Below are positions 1-7,319 of a stretch of 64,000 nt of DNA, one piece after another. A program made the translations under genes and the position numbers. The DNA lies in the NCBI GenBank assembly GCA_903877135.1, contig CAIRCN010000014.1, forward strand, positions 1 through 64,000, in the 5' to 3' direction. This DNA comes from an uncultured Opitutia bacterium. Its GTDB lineage: Bacteria > Verrucomicrobiota > Verrucomicrobiia > Opitutales > Opitutaceae. Numbering within the stretch: position 1 is the stretch's first letter; each line of letters starts with the position of its first letter. The notes beneath the pieces are model-generated. The model made no database searches and was not told the origin of the DNA. It worked only from the letters and a program-made list of their open reading frames with translations.

Positions 1-253
1 AGCGTTCGTTGAACTGCCCGGCCTCGGCTCGGGCCAGGACCGCCTGCAGGGTGTTTTCTCCCAAGGCTTCGACCAGCCGGAGCGCGTCGTTGAATTCCCC
101 GAGGTTCATCACCTGTGCCACAATCCGCGCCGGGTATTCCAAGGCTTCGGTCGGGGTCATCCACCAGATGTATTTGCGCGCAAATCCCCCCAGCAATGCC
201 TCATGGCCCGCCAGTGCCGGTAACGACAAATTGGGGGCGAGCACCGGGGCCAT
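1..253 (-). CDS. Partial protein of the AbiEii-neighbour (antitoxin-like) family, cut by the left edge
   Basis: Reading the minus strand from the ATG at 253 gives 84 open codons that run off the left edge, so the C-terminus is missing. The peptide contains KYIWWMTPTEALEYPARI followed by VAQVMNLGEFNDALRLVEAL and ends near AEAGQF. This pattern (aromatic IWWM-P-EAL, then V-QVM-LG-F-D) is what I know from small proteins encoded just upstream of AbiEii-type nucleotidyltransferase toxins, where they are thought to act as antitoxins. A GTG at 271 is an alternative start; a stop lies just upstream at 281-283. The expected toxin partner would lie off the window to the left. Family assignment is from recognised pattern, not from a search. 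Confidence 0.6.
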   Translation of the reverse strand, partial: MAPVLAPNLSLPALAGHEALLGGFARKYIWWMTPTEALEYPARIVAQVMNLGEFNDALRLVEALGENTLQAVLARAEAGQFNER

Positions 254-271
254 GGGCGATGCGTTCTGCAC

Positions 272-779
272 GCGCCTAACCTATCACTCCCCGGGCTGAA
301 AACAAACCGGCATCTGGACGTCCCGCGCACATCTCCCCAAGGAGGTGTGCGCTACCCTCTCTCGCCAGAAGGCACAAATCTGGCAGGGTGACGGCTGAAA
401 TCCCGCTTTCCTCTATGAACCTTACACGCCAAGTGCTACCCGCCAAATCGATGTCCGCCCAGCAGGCATCCGTCCCAAGCATCGTCTCATCCGCCCAGGT
501 CTCGATGGTGCGGGGTCTGCTGCCTAACCCCAAGTCGGCAGTGATCGACGTTGACCCATCACACCGACTGGCTAGGTTTGGATCAGTGAAACTGCGGCAT
601 CTAGTCAACAAACTCTCCCGGCTCAATCTGACAAAAGCCGACAGGGAGGTTGCTGCCCTGAAGGCCCAGTTCCGCCGGGAAGATCAGGAACTGCTTCGGC
701 AGGGTCGCGGTGAGGAGATCGTGCTCCGCAATCGCCGGCTGATGGGAATCAAGGATGGGGCGAAGACGCGTCTGGTCGG
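272..779. other. Stretch with no recognised gene
   Basis: About 500 bases between the left-edge gene and the nucleotidyltransferase-like gene. Several overlapping open frames exist on both strands (for example 276-626 minus, 388-804 plus, 601-831 minus), but none has a recognisable domain, a good ribosome binding site or convincing codon use. The minus frame 276-626 ends just upstream of the left-edge gene in the same direction and could be a small gene in its operon. I would not assert it. The stretch may be remnants of disrupted accessory genes. Confidence 0.4.
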
Positions 780-1673
780 ATGGGGCGGGGTCCGTTTCGA
801 GTGACACCCGCGCGGCCACAAACAACGCCACATGACTTTCGTGTGGTTTGTGAGCATGAGTCTGCTCCCACGGTAGTGGGCGGGCACGCGGTCAATTTGT
901 GGGCCATCAACTATCTCACGCCCCAGGTGCCAAAGGCGAATCTGGTCAGCAAGGATCTGGATATCATCGTTTCCAAGGAAGGCCTGCCGAAATTGCAGCA
1001 GGTGCCCGGGTGGGTCTTTCAGCCGCGGGAAACCAAGAATTGGATGGATTCCCGCCTGGGTGCGCTCCGCAGCACGAGTCCGGATGGGCGGCCCCTGTTG
1101 GTGGAAATCCTGCATAGCGTGCATGGCCTCGACCAATCAGACCTTGAAGCGTCCGCCTATATCAAGGCGGACGGAGTAGTCTATCGCGTGCTCGATCCCA
1201 TCGCCATGCTCAAGGCGAAGGCCGCGAACGTCCGCGACATTCCGCAGGATGACTCGCCACCCCGGCAGGATCGGTTGCATTTGCAGCTGATCGCACGATG
1301 CGTGCCGGAATTCCTGCGCGATATTCATGCCGGCGCGGTGGCCGAGTCGACGAAGGAAAAGCAAACGCTGGACGTGTTTTCCCGGGCGTTCAAGACGCTC
1401 CAGAACCGGAAAATCACGCACATTCTCGTCCAGGAAGGGATCTCGCCCCGCTCGCTTCTGCCTCTGGAATTTGCCGAATCTCCGCTGGAACGCATCCGGA
1501 AGGCTTTTCACTGGCAGTTGAAATTGGTGCCTGAATCGGAAGCGCAAACGCCGCGCAATCCTGCGGCTGGAGCGAGCGAGGCCGTTCAGCCCCAGAATGA
1601 GCCAAAGTTCAATTTGGGTGCGGGCTATGGCACTGGACCCAAGCAAGACCGTGGACCCAGAATGGGCATGTAA
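780..1673 (+). CDS. Nucleotidyltransferase-like protein, possibly 5'-truncated
   Basis: 297 codons if the ATG at 780 is used. Around residues 32-65 it has VVGGHAVNLWA followed by KDLDIIVSKEG, the GG...DxD arrangement of minimal and AbiEii-like nucleotidyltransferases. The rest is helical and unrecognised, and the protein ends with GPRMGM. The first ~30 residues are unlike a normal N-terminus: homologues usually begin only ~15-20 residues before the GG motif, and the ATG at 833 is in another frame, stopping at the TAG just before the motif. The 5' end may therefore be frameshifted or replaced. It probably belongs to a toxin-antitoxin or phage-defence pair with the next gene, 28 bases downstream. 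That role is inference. Confidence 0.6.
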   Translation: MGRGPFRVTPARPQTTPHDFRVVCEHESAPTVVGGHAVNLWAINYLTPQVPKANLVSKDLDIIVSKEGLPKLQQVPGWVFQPRETKNWMDSRLGALRSTSPDGRPLLVEILHSVHGLDQSDLEASAYIKADGVVYRVLDPIAMLKAKAANVRDIPQDDSPPRQDRLHLQLIARCVPEFLRDIHAGAVAESTKEKQTLDVFSRAFKTLQNRKITHILVQEGISPRSLLPLEFAESPLERIRKAFHWQLKLVPESEAQTPRNPAAGASEAVQPQNEPKFNLGAGYGTGPKQDRGPRMGM

Positions 1674-1701
1674 GCCCGGACAGCAGACGGATCACAGGAA
1701 C

Positions 1702-2085
1702 GTGGCATATCTCGACACCCAGCGCTTTGACCGCTTGAGCGAGGATGAAGTCCTCCAGCGCATCGGGGCGTTGCTCGCGACGGCGATCACGCGCAGCGGG
1801 CGGTTGCTGCGGCCACCGGGCGCACCCGCGAGCAGTTCCAATAAGCTCGCCGCGGCGCGCCTCGAACCATGGGATTTGGCCGGTGACCCGACGGAGCGGC
1901 AGTTAGTGCGTTTTCTCCACCACGCGGGGCCGACCGCGCCGCGAGATTTGGCCAGCGCGCTGGGCATCGCCCGCCGTTCGGTGGCCCGGAAACTGCGGCG
2001 CCTGCGGATCAACGGCCTTTGTGAAGTCGTGGGAAAAACCAAGGCCGCGCGCTACCAACTCCGCACCGACCAGGGCAGAAACTGA
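1702..2085 (+). CDS. Small winged-helix DNA-binding protein
   Basis: 127 aa from the GTG at 1702. The N-terminal part (residues ~5-30, RFDRLSEDEVLQRIGALLAT) is helical and the C-terminal ~65 residues look like a MarR/ArsR-type winged helix: APRDLASALGIARRSVARKL is the helix-turn-helix and the following RRLRINGLCEVVG is the wing. Longer starts exist at 1627 and 1597, but they overlap the end of the preceding gene; GTG 1702 starts just 28 bases after that stop and immediately before the sequence that looks conserved. Probably the regulator or antitoxin partner of the upstream nucleotidyltransferase-like gene. Function not established. Confidence 0.55.
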   Translation: MAYLDTQRFDRLSEDEVLQRIGALLATAITRSGRLLRPPGAPASSSNKLAAARLEPWDLAGDPTERQLVRFLHHAGPTAPRDLASALGIARRSVARKLRRLRINGLCEVVGKTKAARYQLRTDQGRN

Positions 2086-2173
2086 ACCGACCTCCGCCCT
2101 TACGATCGGAAGCCCCAAAAACAACTACCATTATGTTATTGGTTAGATGGAGAAATAGCACTCTACTGCCAAA

Positions 2174-2476
2174 ATGTTAGCTCTAAAAACCGAGTTGGAG
2201 GTAGCGCAAGAACTGGCGGCCAGAGTGCGGACTGCGCGCCTGCAACTCGGCTGGTCGCAGGACGAGCTGGCGCGTCGGGCCGGGCTGAGACCGGCCACCT
2301 ATCGTCTTTTCGAGCAGTCCGGGCGGATCGCGCTGTTGCGCCTGTTGCGTGTGCTCTCGGTCTTGGGTCGCTTGCCGGACGTCGATCAGGTGTGCGCGCT
2401 CAGCGATGCGCCGCGTTCGCTCGATGAACTGCTCGTGCCTGAGCGGCAGCGCGGCCGGAGGACCAAACGTGCTTAA
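2174..2476 (+). CDS. HipB-like XRE-family transcriptional regulator / antitoxin
   Basis: 100 aa. Residues ~12-70 form a Cro/C1-type helix-turn-helix: VRTARLQLGWSQDELARRAG is helix 1 to the recognition pair, followed by LRPATYRLFEQSGRIAL. The C-terminus is basic (GRRTKRA). An AG-rich sequence (ggagaa) lies 19-24 bases before the ATG. Proteins of this size and layout are the antitoxin/regulator half of HipBA systems. The reading frame directly downstream carries the end of HipA, which supports that origin. With the toxin broken, this gene may survive as a solo repressor. Confidence 0.75.
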   Translation: MLALKTELEVAQELAARVRTARLQLGWSQDELARRAGLRPATYRLFEQSGRIALLRLLRVLSVLGRLPDVDQVCALSDAPRSLDELLVPERQRGRRTKRA

Positions 2477-2777
2477 CGGCGGCGAATGGCGCGCGCCGAC
2501 CCTAGACCAGATTACCCGTGTGGCGCAGGACGCCGGCCTGGAGCCGAAGGCGCTCCGGTCGATCACGGAACAAGTGGCCGCCGCGGTTCGACGCTGGCCG
2601 CATTTCGCGGAGGAGGCGAAGGTGCCGGCGGAGGAGGTTGAGCGGGTGCAGCGCGTGCTGACCGCACAACGCGAATCCTTCGCGCTACGGAATGTGATTG
2701 CGACCACGCCATCGGGGGCGATCCGTCCGCAGGCATCGCCCCGCCCGCGCCCGTCGCGGGGAATTTCGCCGGGTTGA
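2469..2777 (+). pseudogene. hipA remnant (C-terminal piece only)
   Basis: The GTG at 2469 overlaps the stop of the HipB-like gene by 8 bases, the overlap expected for a hipBA pair. However, the frame encodes only ~102 aa instead of the ~400-440 of HipA. Residues 2-70 (LNGGEWRAPTLDQITRVAQD ... EQVAAAVRRWPHFAEEA) resemble the extreme C-terminus of HipA kinases: the LNG/T-D segment, then a helix ending in V-AAV-RWP-FA-EA. The kinase core with its P-loop and catalytic Asp residues is absent. I read this as an internal deletion that joined the hipA start to its last ~85 codons. The final ~30 residues are Pro/Arg-rich and probably non-native. Confidence 0.6.
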
Positions 2778-2790
2778 ATCGCTCCCAGCA

Positions 2791-3474
2791 ATGCGCATCC
2801 TGCACGTCACCGATTTTCATTTCCGCGAGCAATGGTTCCATTGGCTCGCGGCGCAGGCGTTGCACTATGACGTGTGCTGCTTTAGCGGCGATCTATTGGA
2901 CATGTTTCCCGGCAGCCGGATCGGCCTGCGGCCGCAAACCCGCTGGGTGCGGGATTGGCTGCGAGAGTTTCCGGGCTGCCTCTATGTCTGCACCGGCAAC
3001 CACGATTGGTGGCCCAGCGATGAACGGGTGGTGGACAACGACGCCGACGGCGGCTGGCTGCGGAAAGCGGCACGGCCCGGCGTGATGGTCGACGGGGCGT
3101 CGGAGTCCCGCGACGGCTATCGCTTTGTGTGCTGTCCGTGGGCGCACACTCCCGTCGTCGAAGGCGAAGAGCCGGCCGTGTTGTTGGTCCACGCGCCGCC
3201 GCTGGCGACGCCGATCTCGTCGGACTTGGGGCGGGAGGTGGGCGATCCCGATGTCGCCGTTGCCGTCCGGCAATTGCCGCCGGGCAGCCTGGTACTGTCG
3301 GGGCACATCCACGACCCCCGGCGGTGGCACGCCCGCCTGGGTGGGACGTGGTGCTTCAACCCCGGCGTCGATCGCAGTGCCGAGGTTCCGAACCACATTG
3401 TCATCGACACCGCTGCCAAGGAGGCGACGTTCCGCGGTTGGAGTAAGCAAATCGGTCCGATTCAGTTGGACTGA
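2791..3474 (+). CDS. Calcineurin-like metallophosphoesterase
   Basis: 227 aa. The ordered metallophosphatase motifs are all visible: TDFHF (DxH) at residues 6-10, SGDLLD near 33, GNHDWW near 70, LLVHAPP near 130 and SGHIHD near 170. These residues bind a two-metal centre that hydrolyses phosphoesters. No signal peptide or membrane segment, so probably cytosolic. The ATG at 2791 lies 14 bases after the hipA remnant and directly begins MRILHVTDFH, typical for the family; upstream in-frame starts would add only Arg/Pro-rich sequence. The substrate cannot be told. In this setting of TA genes it may be a passenger of the island or a phage-defence effector (inference). Confidence 0.85.
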   Translation: MRILHVTDFHFREQWFHWLAAQALHYDVCCFSGDLLDMFPGSRIGLRPQTRWVRDWLREFPGCLYVCTGNHDWWPSDERVVDNDADGGWLRKAARPGVMVDGASESRDGYRFVCCPWAHTPVVEGEEPAVLLVHAPPLATPISSDLGREVGDPDVAVAVRQLPPGSLVLSGHIHDPRRWHARLGGTWCFNPGVDRSAEVPNHIVIDTAAKEATFRGWSKQIGPIQLD

Positions 3475-3737
3475 GGTTCGCGAAGCGTTGGCCGCGACCA
3501 CAATGTGCCCGAGGGCGGACATGGCTGAGTCTGTCAACGACACTGCGACAACGCGAATCATCGACCACCGCGCAGACGCACAAACGCCGCGGTCGATGTG
3601 CGCTCCGCCAACTTTATCTTTTCCGGCGACGTGTTCCAATTCGCGCCATGCAATTGACCACCTTTGCTCGACGCCGGCGAGAGCGCCTGATGTGGCTGCG
3701 GCGCGCGAGCCGCCGCCTATTGGAACCGACTTCCGCC

Positions 3738-3766
3738 TTGGAATCGGTGCGCCGCCCGCCTATCGT
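3738..3766 (+). promoter_or_regulatory. Candidate promoter of mntA-hepT
   Basis: TTGGAA at 3738-3743 and TATCGT at 3761-3766 are separated by 17 bases, ending only 7 bases before the ATG at 3774. Transcription would start at or next to the start codon, giving an almost leaderless mRNA. This supports choosing 3774 rather than the upstream in-frame ATG at 3648. Confidence 0.4.
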
Positions 3767-3773
3767 GCGTTTC

Positions 3774-4172
3774 ATGATTGGGATCTCGTCCAAGCGGAGC
3801 AAAAAGCGCGCGGTCAGTCCGCGAGCCGGCGGAGCGTTGACGCGAAAAGTCTCCGTGCGTCTGCCGGCGGTGCCGCCGTCTGCGGAGGAGATCGCGCGCC
3901 GGCTGGAACCGTTTTGCCGGGTGCATGGCATTGTGCGGCTGGACGTGTTTGGTTCCGTCGCTCGGGGCGACGCACGGCCGGGCAGCGACATCGATCTTAT
4001 CGCCACGTTTCGCGAAATCCCCGGACTGCGTTATTTCGGCATGGAGCGCGAACTCGCCCGCTTGCTCGGCAGTCGCGTCGATTTGCTGCTGGCGGAAGAC
4101 GTGGCGGAGATGACCAACGCGCATCGCCGCGCCACCATTCAGCGCGACCGGCGGACGATCTATGTCGCTTAA
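3774..4172 (+). CDS. mntA: MntA-type minimal nucleotidyltransferase antitoxin
   Basis: 132 aa. Residues ~61-75 read GSVARGDARPGSDID, an exact match to GSX10DXD, the catalytic motif of MNT antitoxins; the third Asp is in RVDLLL. In MNT/HEPN systems this enzyme inactivates its partner HepT by transferring AMP to a tyrosine in the HepT active site. The N-terminal ~40 residues are basic and not part of the fold. The start at 3774 is chosen because a candidate promoter ends just before it. The gene overlaps hepT by 11 bases, which implies coupled translation. Confidence 0.85.
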   Translation: MIGISSKRSKKRAVSPRAGGALTRKVSVRLPAVPPSAEEIARRLEPFCRVHGIVRLDVFGSVARGDARPGSDIDLIATFREIPGLRYFGMERELARLLGSRVDLLLAEDVAEMTNAHRRATIQRDRRTIYVA

Positions 4173-4596
4173 GCCCGGGAAAGATCAGCAGACTTATGTG
4201 CAGGACATGCTCGAATCGGCCCGGCAGGCGGCCGGTTACGTGCGCGGTATGAGCTTCGATCAATTTTGGGACGACCACAAAACGCGCGACGCGGTGGCCA
4301 TGCGACTGCAGGTCGTGGGCGAGGCCGCCCAGCACGTGACGGCCGAGACCGCGGCCAGACTGCCGCACGTGCCGATCCAGGACGTTCGCGGGATGCGTCA
4401 CCGCATCTCGCACGACTACGGACGCGTGAATTTCCGGGTCGTGTGGAAGACCGTGCAAGAAGATTTGCCGCCGCTCATCGCGGAATTGGAAAAATATCTC
4501 GAACGGCAGCGCGTCGCGGCGGAGCTGGCACGAAAGATCCACGGCCTGGCGCCGGAGGCGCCGCGGCCGAGGCAGGGACCGCGTATGGGTATGTGA
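4162..4596 (+). CDS. hepT: HepT-type HEPN ribonuclease toxin (DUF86)
   Basis: 144 aa, all-helical HEPN fold. Residues ~80-90 contain RHRISHDY, an exact RX4HXY motif: the Arg and His are the RNase catalytic residues and the Tyr is the residue AMPylated by MntA in characterised pairs. It follows mntA with an 11-base overlap. The toxin is expected to cleave RNA, stopping growth, unless held inactive. All key residues are present, so the module looks functional. The C-terminus ends in GPRMGM, the same six residues that end the unrelated protein at 780-1673. The gene is convergent with the serine recombinase, with 22 bases between stops. Confidence 0.87.
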   Translation: MSLKPGKDQQTYVQDMLESARQAAGYVRGMSFDQFWDDHKTRDAVAMRLQVVGEAAQHVTAETAARLPHVPIQDVRGMRHRISHDYGRVNFRVVWKTVQEDLPPLIAELEKYLERQRVAAELARKIHGLAPEAPRPRQGPRMGM

Positions 4597-4618
4597 TCGG
4601 TTGCGGCTCGCCGTGATT

Positions 4619-6727
4619 TCAGTTTCGCGTCGCGGCTGACGAGAGCGCCGCAAACCGCCGCAACTGCTCGTCGTGCGGTAGCTCGGCGAGGGCCTTCATC
4701 CGGTTGAGGCCGTAACGGCGCACCTCTTCGGCGTGCGTCAGGTTGAGCAGCTTCGCTTGAATCGCCTCGGCGAGTTGCAGCAGTTTCATGTGGTGCGTGA
4801 CCGAGCCCGGTGACAGCCCCTCCTCAGCGGCGAGTTTCAAGCGGTTGAGTCCGCGCTCGGTTTCCAGCCGGCGCTCCCATGCGCGAGCACGGTGGATCGG
4901 GTGCAGCATCGGAGCCAGTTCAGGCTTCGGGACCGGCGTACGACGCGCGATCCCCAACTCACAGCGAAACGGCGTCAGCAGCGTCACCGGCTTCGATGTG
5001 CCCGAGGCCGGCGCCAGTGCGACGTTGAGGGTGAGAACCATCAACCGACCCGGCGCAACGGAGGCGGCGAGCGCCGTGCGTTCCTCGATGACGAGCCTTT
5101 CGGACATGCCGGTAATCAGCCGCCCAACGCGCAATTTCAGGCGCAGCTCAAGCAGGCGGATGCACGCGCCGAGTTTGGCGGCAGGCCGGTCGGAGGGACG
5201 GACTTCGACGCGCTCAAGAAACAGCATGACCAGGTCGCGCTGCTCGTTCGGCGAGAGGGTCGGCAGGAGTTCGCCAAATTTGTTCAGCGCGACACGGACG
5301 CGCTCGGTGTCGATGTCGCCTTCCTCGCAGGTGGCGAGTTCGAGGCGGACTTGCTCGCGTTCCACGAGCAGCCGCTGCTTCTCGACCTGCAACGCGTCGG
5401 CTTGCTCGCGCAGGACTTCGTCGAGCGCGGTGACGTGTCCCAGCACGAGGGCTTTTGCGCAGTTGCGCAGTTGATCGGTAATCGCGGCGAGCCCCTTTTC
5501 GGCCTCGCTGAGTCGCGCGCGCAGCGGGGCGCGGTCCGTCTGGCGGCGCGCGCGCACACTGGCGGTCGTGGCGGCGAGGACGTCAGGGTGCTGACTGCAC
5601 GCGCCGAGGAAACCGACGACGGCCGTTTCGAGGGCGGTCGCGGAGACGTGCCGCACGGGACAATTCGCGTCGGAGCGCTCCTTATGGGCGTAGCCGCAGG
5701 TGTAGTAGCGGTAGGGCTTGCCGTCGGGGTCGAGCTTGCCGCTGGCGTTGGGGATCATCGCCCGGCCGCAGCACCCGCAGTACGCAACCCCTTTGAGCAA
5801 ATGAAAGTGCTTGTCGCGGCCGCGGAACCGGCGGGGCGCGGGTTGCAACGATGGGCGGATCGCGGCGTTGGCCCGTTCCCACAGGTCATCGGTAACGAGT
5901 GCCGCGTGCAGGCCGGGAAACTCGTGTCCGTTCATCCGCACGCGACCGGCGTAGAGCGGACGCGTAATCAGGCGGCGGATAATGTCCGAGCGAAAACGCT
6001 TCTCGCCGACGTTTTTTTTGGTGCCGTCGCGCTTTTGGAAGATGCGGGCACGGGTGCGGAGCCCTTCCGCGTTGAGCGTGTTGGCGATTTCGGTGAGCGA
6101 TATGAGACGGGCGGCCATCTCGAAGATGCGGCGCAGCGTGGCTGCTTCCGTCGGATGCGGGTTCAAGCCCTGCAACGCTTCGTCATAGTTGTAGCCGAAG
6201 GGCACCTGCCCGCCGGTCCAGAATCCGCGCTTCGCCTGCTCGTTGAGCTTGATCCGGATTTTCTCGGCGGTGTTCAGCCGCTCGTATTCCGCCACACTCA
6301 TGAGGAGGTTGTTTTTCAGGCGACCAGAGGGCGTTTCATCGGAGAGATCTTCCGTGGGGCTCAACAGGCGGCAGCCGTGTTGCTGCAGAAACGACCGGAA
6401 CGGTCCCCATTCGTCGGTGCTGCGCAGCACCCGCTCCAGTTTGAAGATCAGGACGACTTTGATTTCGCCGGCCTCGATCTGGCGCATGAGCGCACGGATG
6501 CCCGGTCGATTCATCGAACTGCCCGAGTAGGCCGGGTCGGAGAAGCAGGCGACTTCGAACCAGCCGTCGGTGGCGTGTTTCGCGATGAAGTCGCGACAGA
6601 CGGCGGCTTGGCTCTCACAAGAGTCGAAGCGCCCTCCGACCTGATTGGCGGTGGAGACGCGGCTATAGATGGCAACGGGCACCGTGCAGGCACGGCTCCG
6701 CAAAGAATCCGATTGGATCGCAGGCAT
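4619..6727 (-). CDS. Large serine site-specific recombinase
   Basis: 702 aa. Residues ~17-160 are a resolvase catalytic domain: VAIYSRVSTANQ holds the nucleophile Ser25, followed by CESQ, FSDPAYSG, RP-IRALM, a predicted Lxx-ERVLRS and SVAEYERL. Residues ~170-290 are the Recombinase domain (GFWTGGQVPFGYNYD). A zinc ribbon follows near 318-360 (CGCCGRAM ... CGYAHKE ... NC). A coiled coil lies near 390-470. The last ~110 residues form an unusual extension with a helix-turn-helix look (GLSPGSVTHHMKLLQLAEAI). Such enzymes integrate and excise phages or islands. It sits between the TA genes and a tRNA-Ser, so it may be the island's own integrase. All catalytic landmarks are intact. Start is the ATG at 6727. 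Confidence 0.9.
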   Translation of the reverse strand: MPAIQSDSLRSRACTVPVAIYSRVSTANQVGGRFDSCESQAAVCRDFIAKHATDGWFEVACFSDPAYSGSSMNRPGIRALMRQIEAGEIKVVLIFKLERVLRSTDEWGPFRSFLQQHGCRLLSPTEDLSDETPSGRLKNNLLMSVAEYERLNTAEKIRIKLNEQAKRGFWTGGQVPFGYNYDEALQGLNPHPTEAATLRRIFEMAARLISLTEIANTLNAEGLRTRARIFQKRDGTKKNVGEKRFRSDIIRRLITRPLYAGRVRMNGHEFPGLHAALVTDDLWERANAAIRPSLQPAPRRFRGRDKHFHLLKGVAYCGCCGRAMIPNASGKLDPDGKPYRYYTCGYAHKERSDANCPVRHVSATALETAVVGFLGACSQHPDVLAATTASVRARRQTDRAPLRARLSEAEKGLAAITDQLRNCAKALVLGHVTALDEVLREQADALQVEKQRLLVEREQVRLELATCEEGDIDTERVRVALNKFGELLPTLSPNEQRDLVMLFLERVEVRPSDRPAAKLGACIRLLELRLKLRVGRLITGMSERLVIEERTALAASVAPGRLMVLTLNVALAPASGTSKPVTLLTPFRCELGIARRTPVPKPELAPMLHPIHRARAWERRLETERGLNRLKLAAEEGLSPGSVTHHMKLLQLAEAIQAKLLNLTHAEEVRRYGLNRMKALAELPHDEQLRRFAALSSAATRN

Positions 6728-6978
6728 GGGAAAATCCTTTGTTAAAGGTTGCCGAGGGAGTCCAAAAAAGGCCTCTACCCCGAGGTGAGTCTGACTGCCG
6801 GAATTATCGCAGAAATCGGGGGAAATTCACGCGCAGAATTTTAACGGCACTTGAAATCCGGGGGTTTCGCGATGGTTTTTGGCCATTCGCCACGAACCCA
6901 AAACGAGAACTTATTTCGTCACCGTTAAAACAGCCTTCCCACTCGTCTATTCCGCGCAACGAGTTGCGCAGCTTTAAT

Positions 6979-7005
6979 CCCGTATCACGAGGTTCGTGAT
7001 ACGGG
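6979..7005 (-). terminator. Perfect hairpin just 3' of tRNA-Ser, possible terminator
   Basis: A perfect 12-base inverted repeat, CCCGTATCACGA / TCGTGATACGGG, with a 3-base loop, begins 5 bases after the 3' end of the tRNA-Ser (minus strand). It could end the tRNA transcript, but the downstream sequence (ATTAAAG on the minus strand) is only weakly U-rich. On the plus strand it is followed by TAAAA. A protein-binding palindrome or recombination-related site is the alternative. Confidence 0.45.
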
Positions 7006-7008
7006 TAA

Positions 7009-7100
<92 letters not shown>

Positions 7101-7255
7101 GTGTAGTTGCCGTGTTGGGCGCAAGAAGCACCGTTCGCGGGTGTAAGAGGCCCAGATAAGGGGGAAGCGAAAGCGCGGGTCAACGGTAATTCCCACCCAA
7201 TTTTCGCGGCCTCACCACCGGCGCCGACGTGCGGAAATTTTTTCGTAAAAGCTCC

Positions 7256-7283
7256 TTGCGCGACCTTCCCGGGTTGGTAGCCT
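7256..7283 (+). promoter_or_regulatory. Candidate promoter of the nuo operon
   Basis: TTGCGC (7256-7261), a 16-base spacer, then TAGCCT (7278-7283), 36 bases upstream of the nuoB ATG. The last segment, TTGGTAGCCT, resembles the TTGGTAGCGT upstream of rpsL and the TAGGCT upstream of trmD. An A/T-rich tract (7237-7250, gaaattttttcgta) lies just upstream of the -35 and could act as an UP element. Confidence 0.4.
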
Positions 7284-7319
7284 GCGGCGATTTTTTGACC
7301 TTAACTGACCGCCCTTCCC

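Noticed and set aside
4892-6745. 617-codon plus-strand frame opposite the serine recombinase
   Set aside because: Antisense shadow: no recognised motifs, while the minus strand carries a complete recombinase with catalytic residues.
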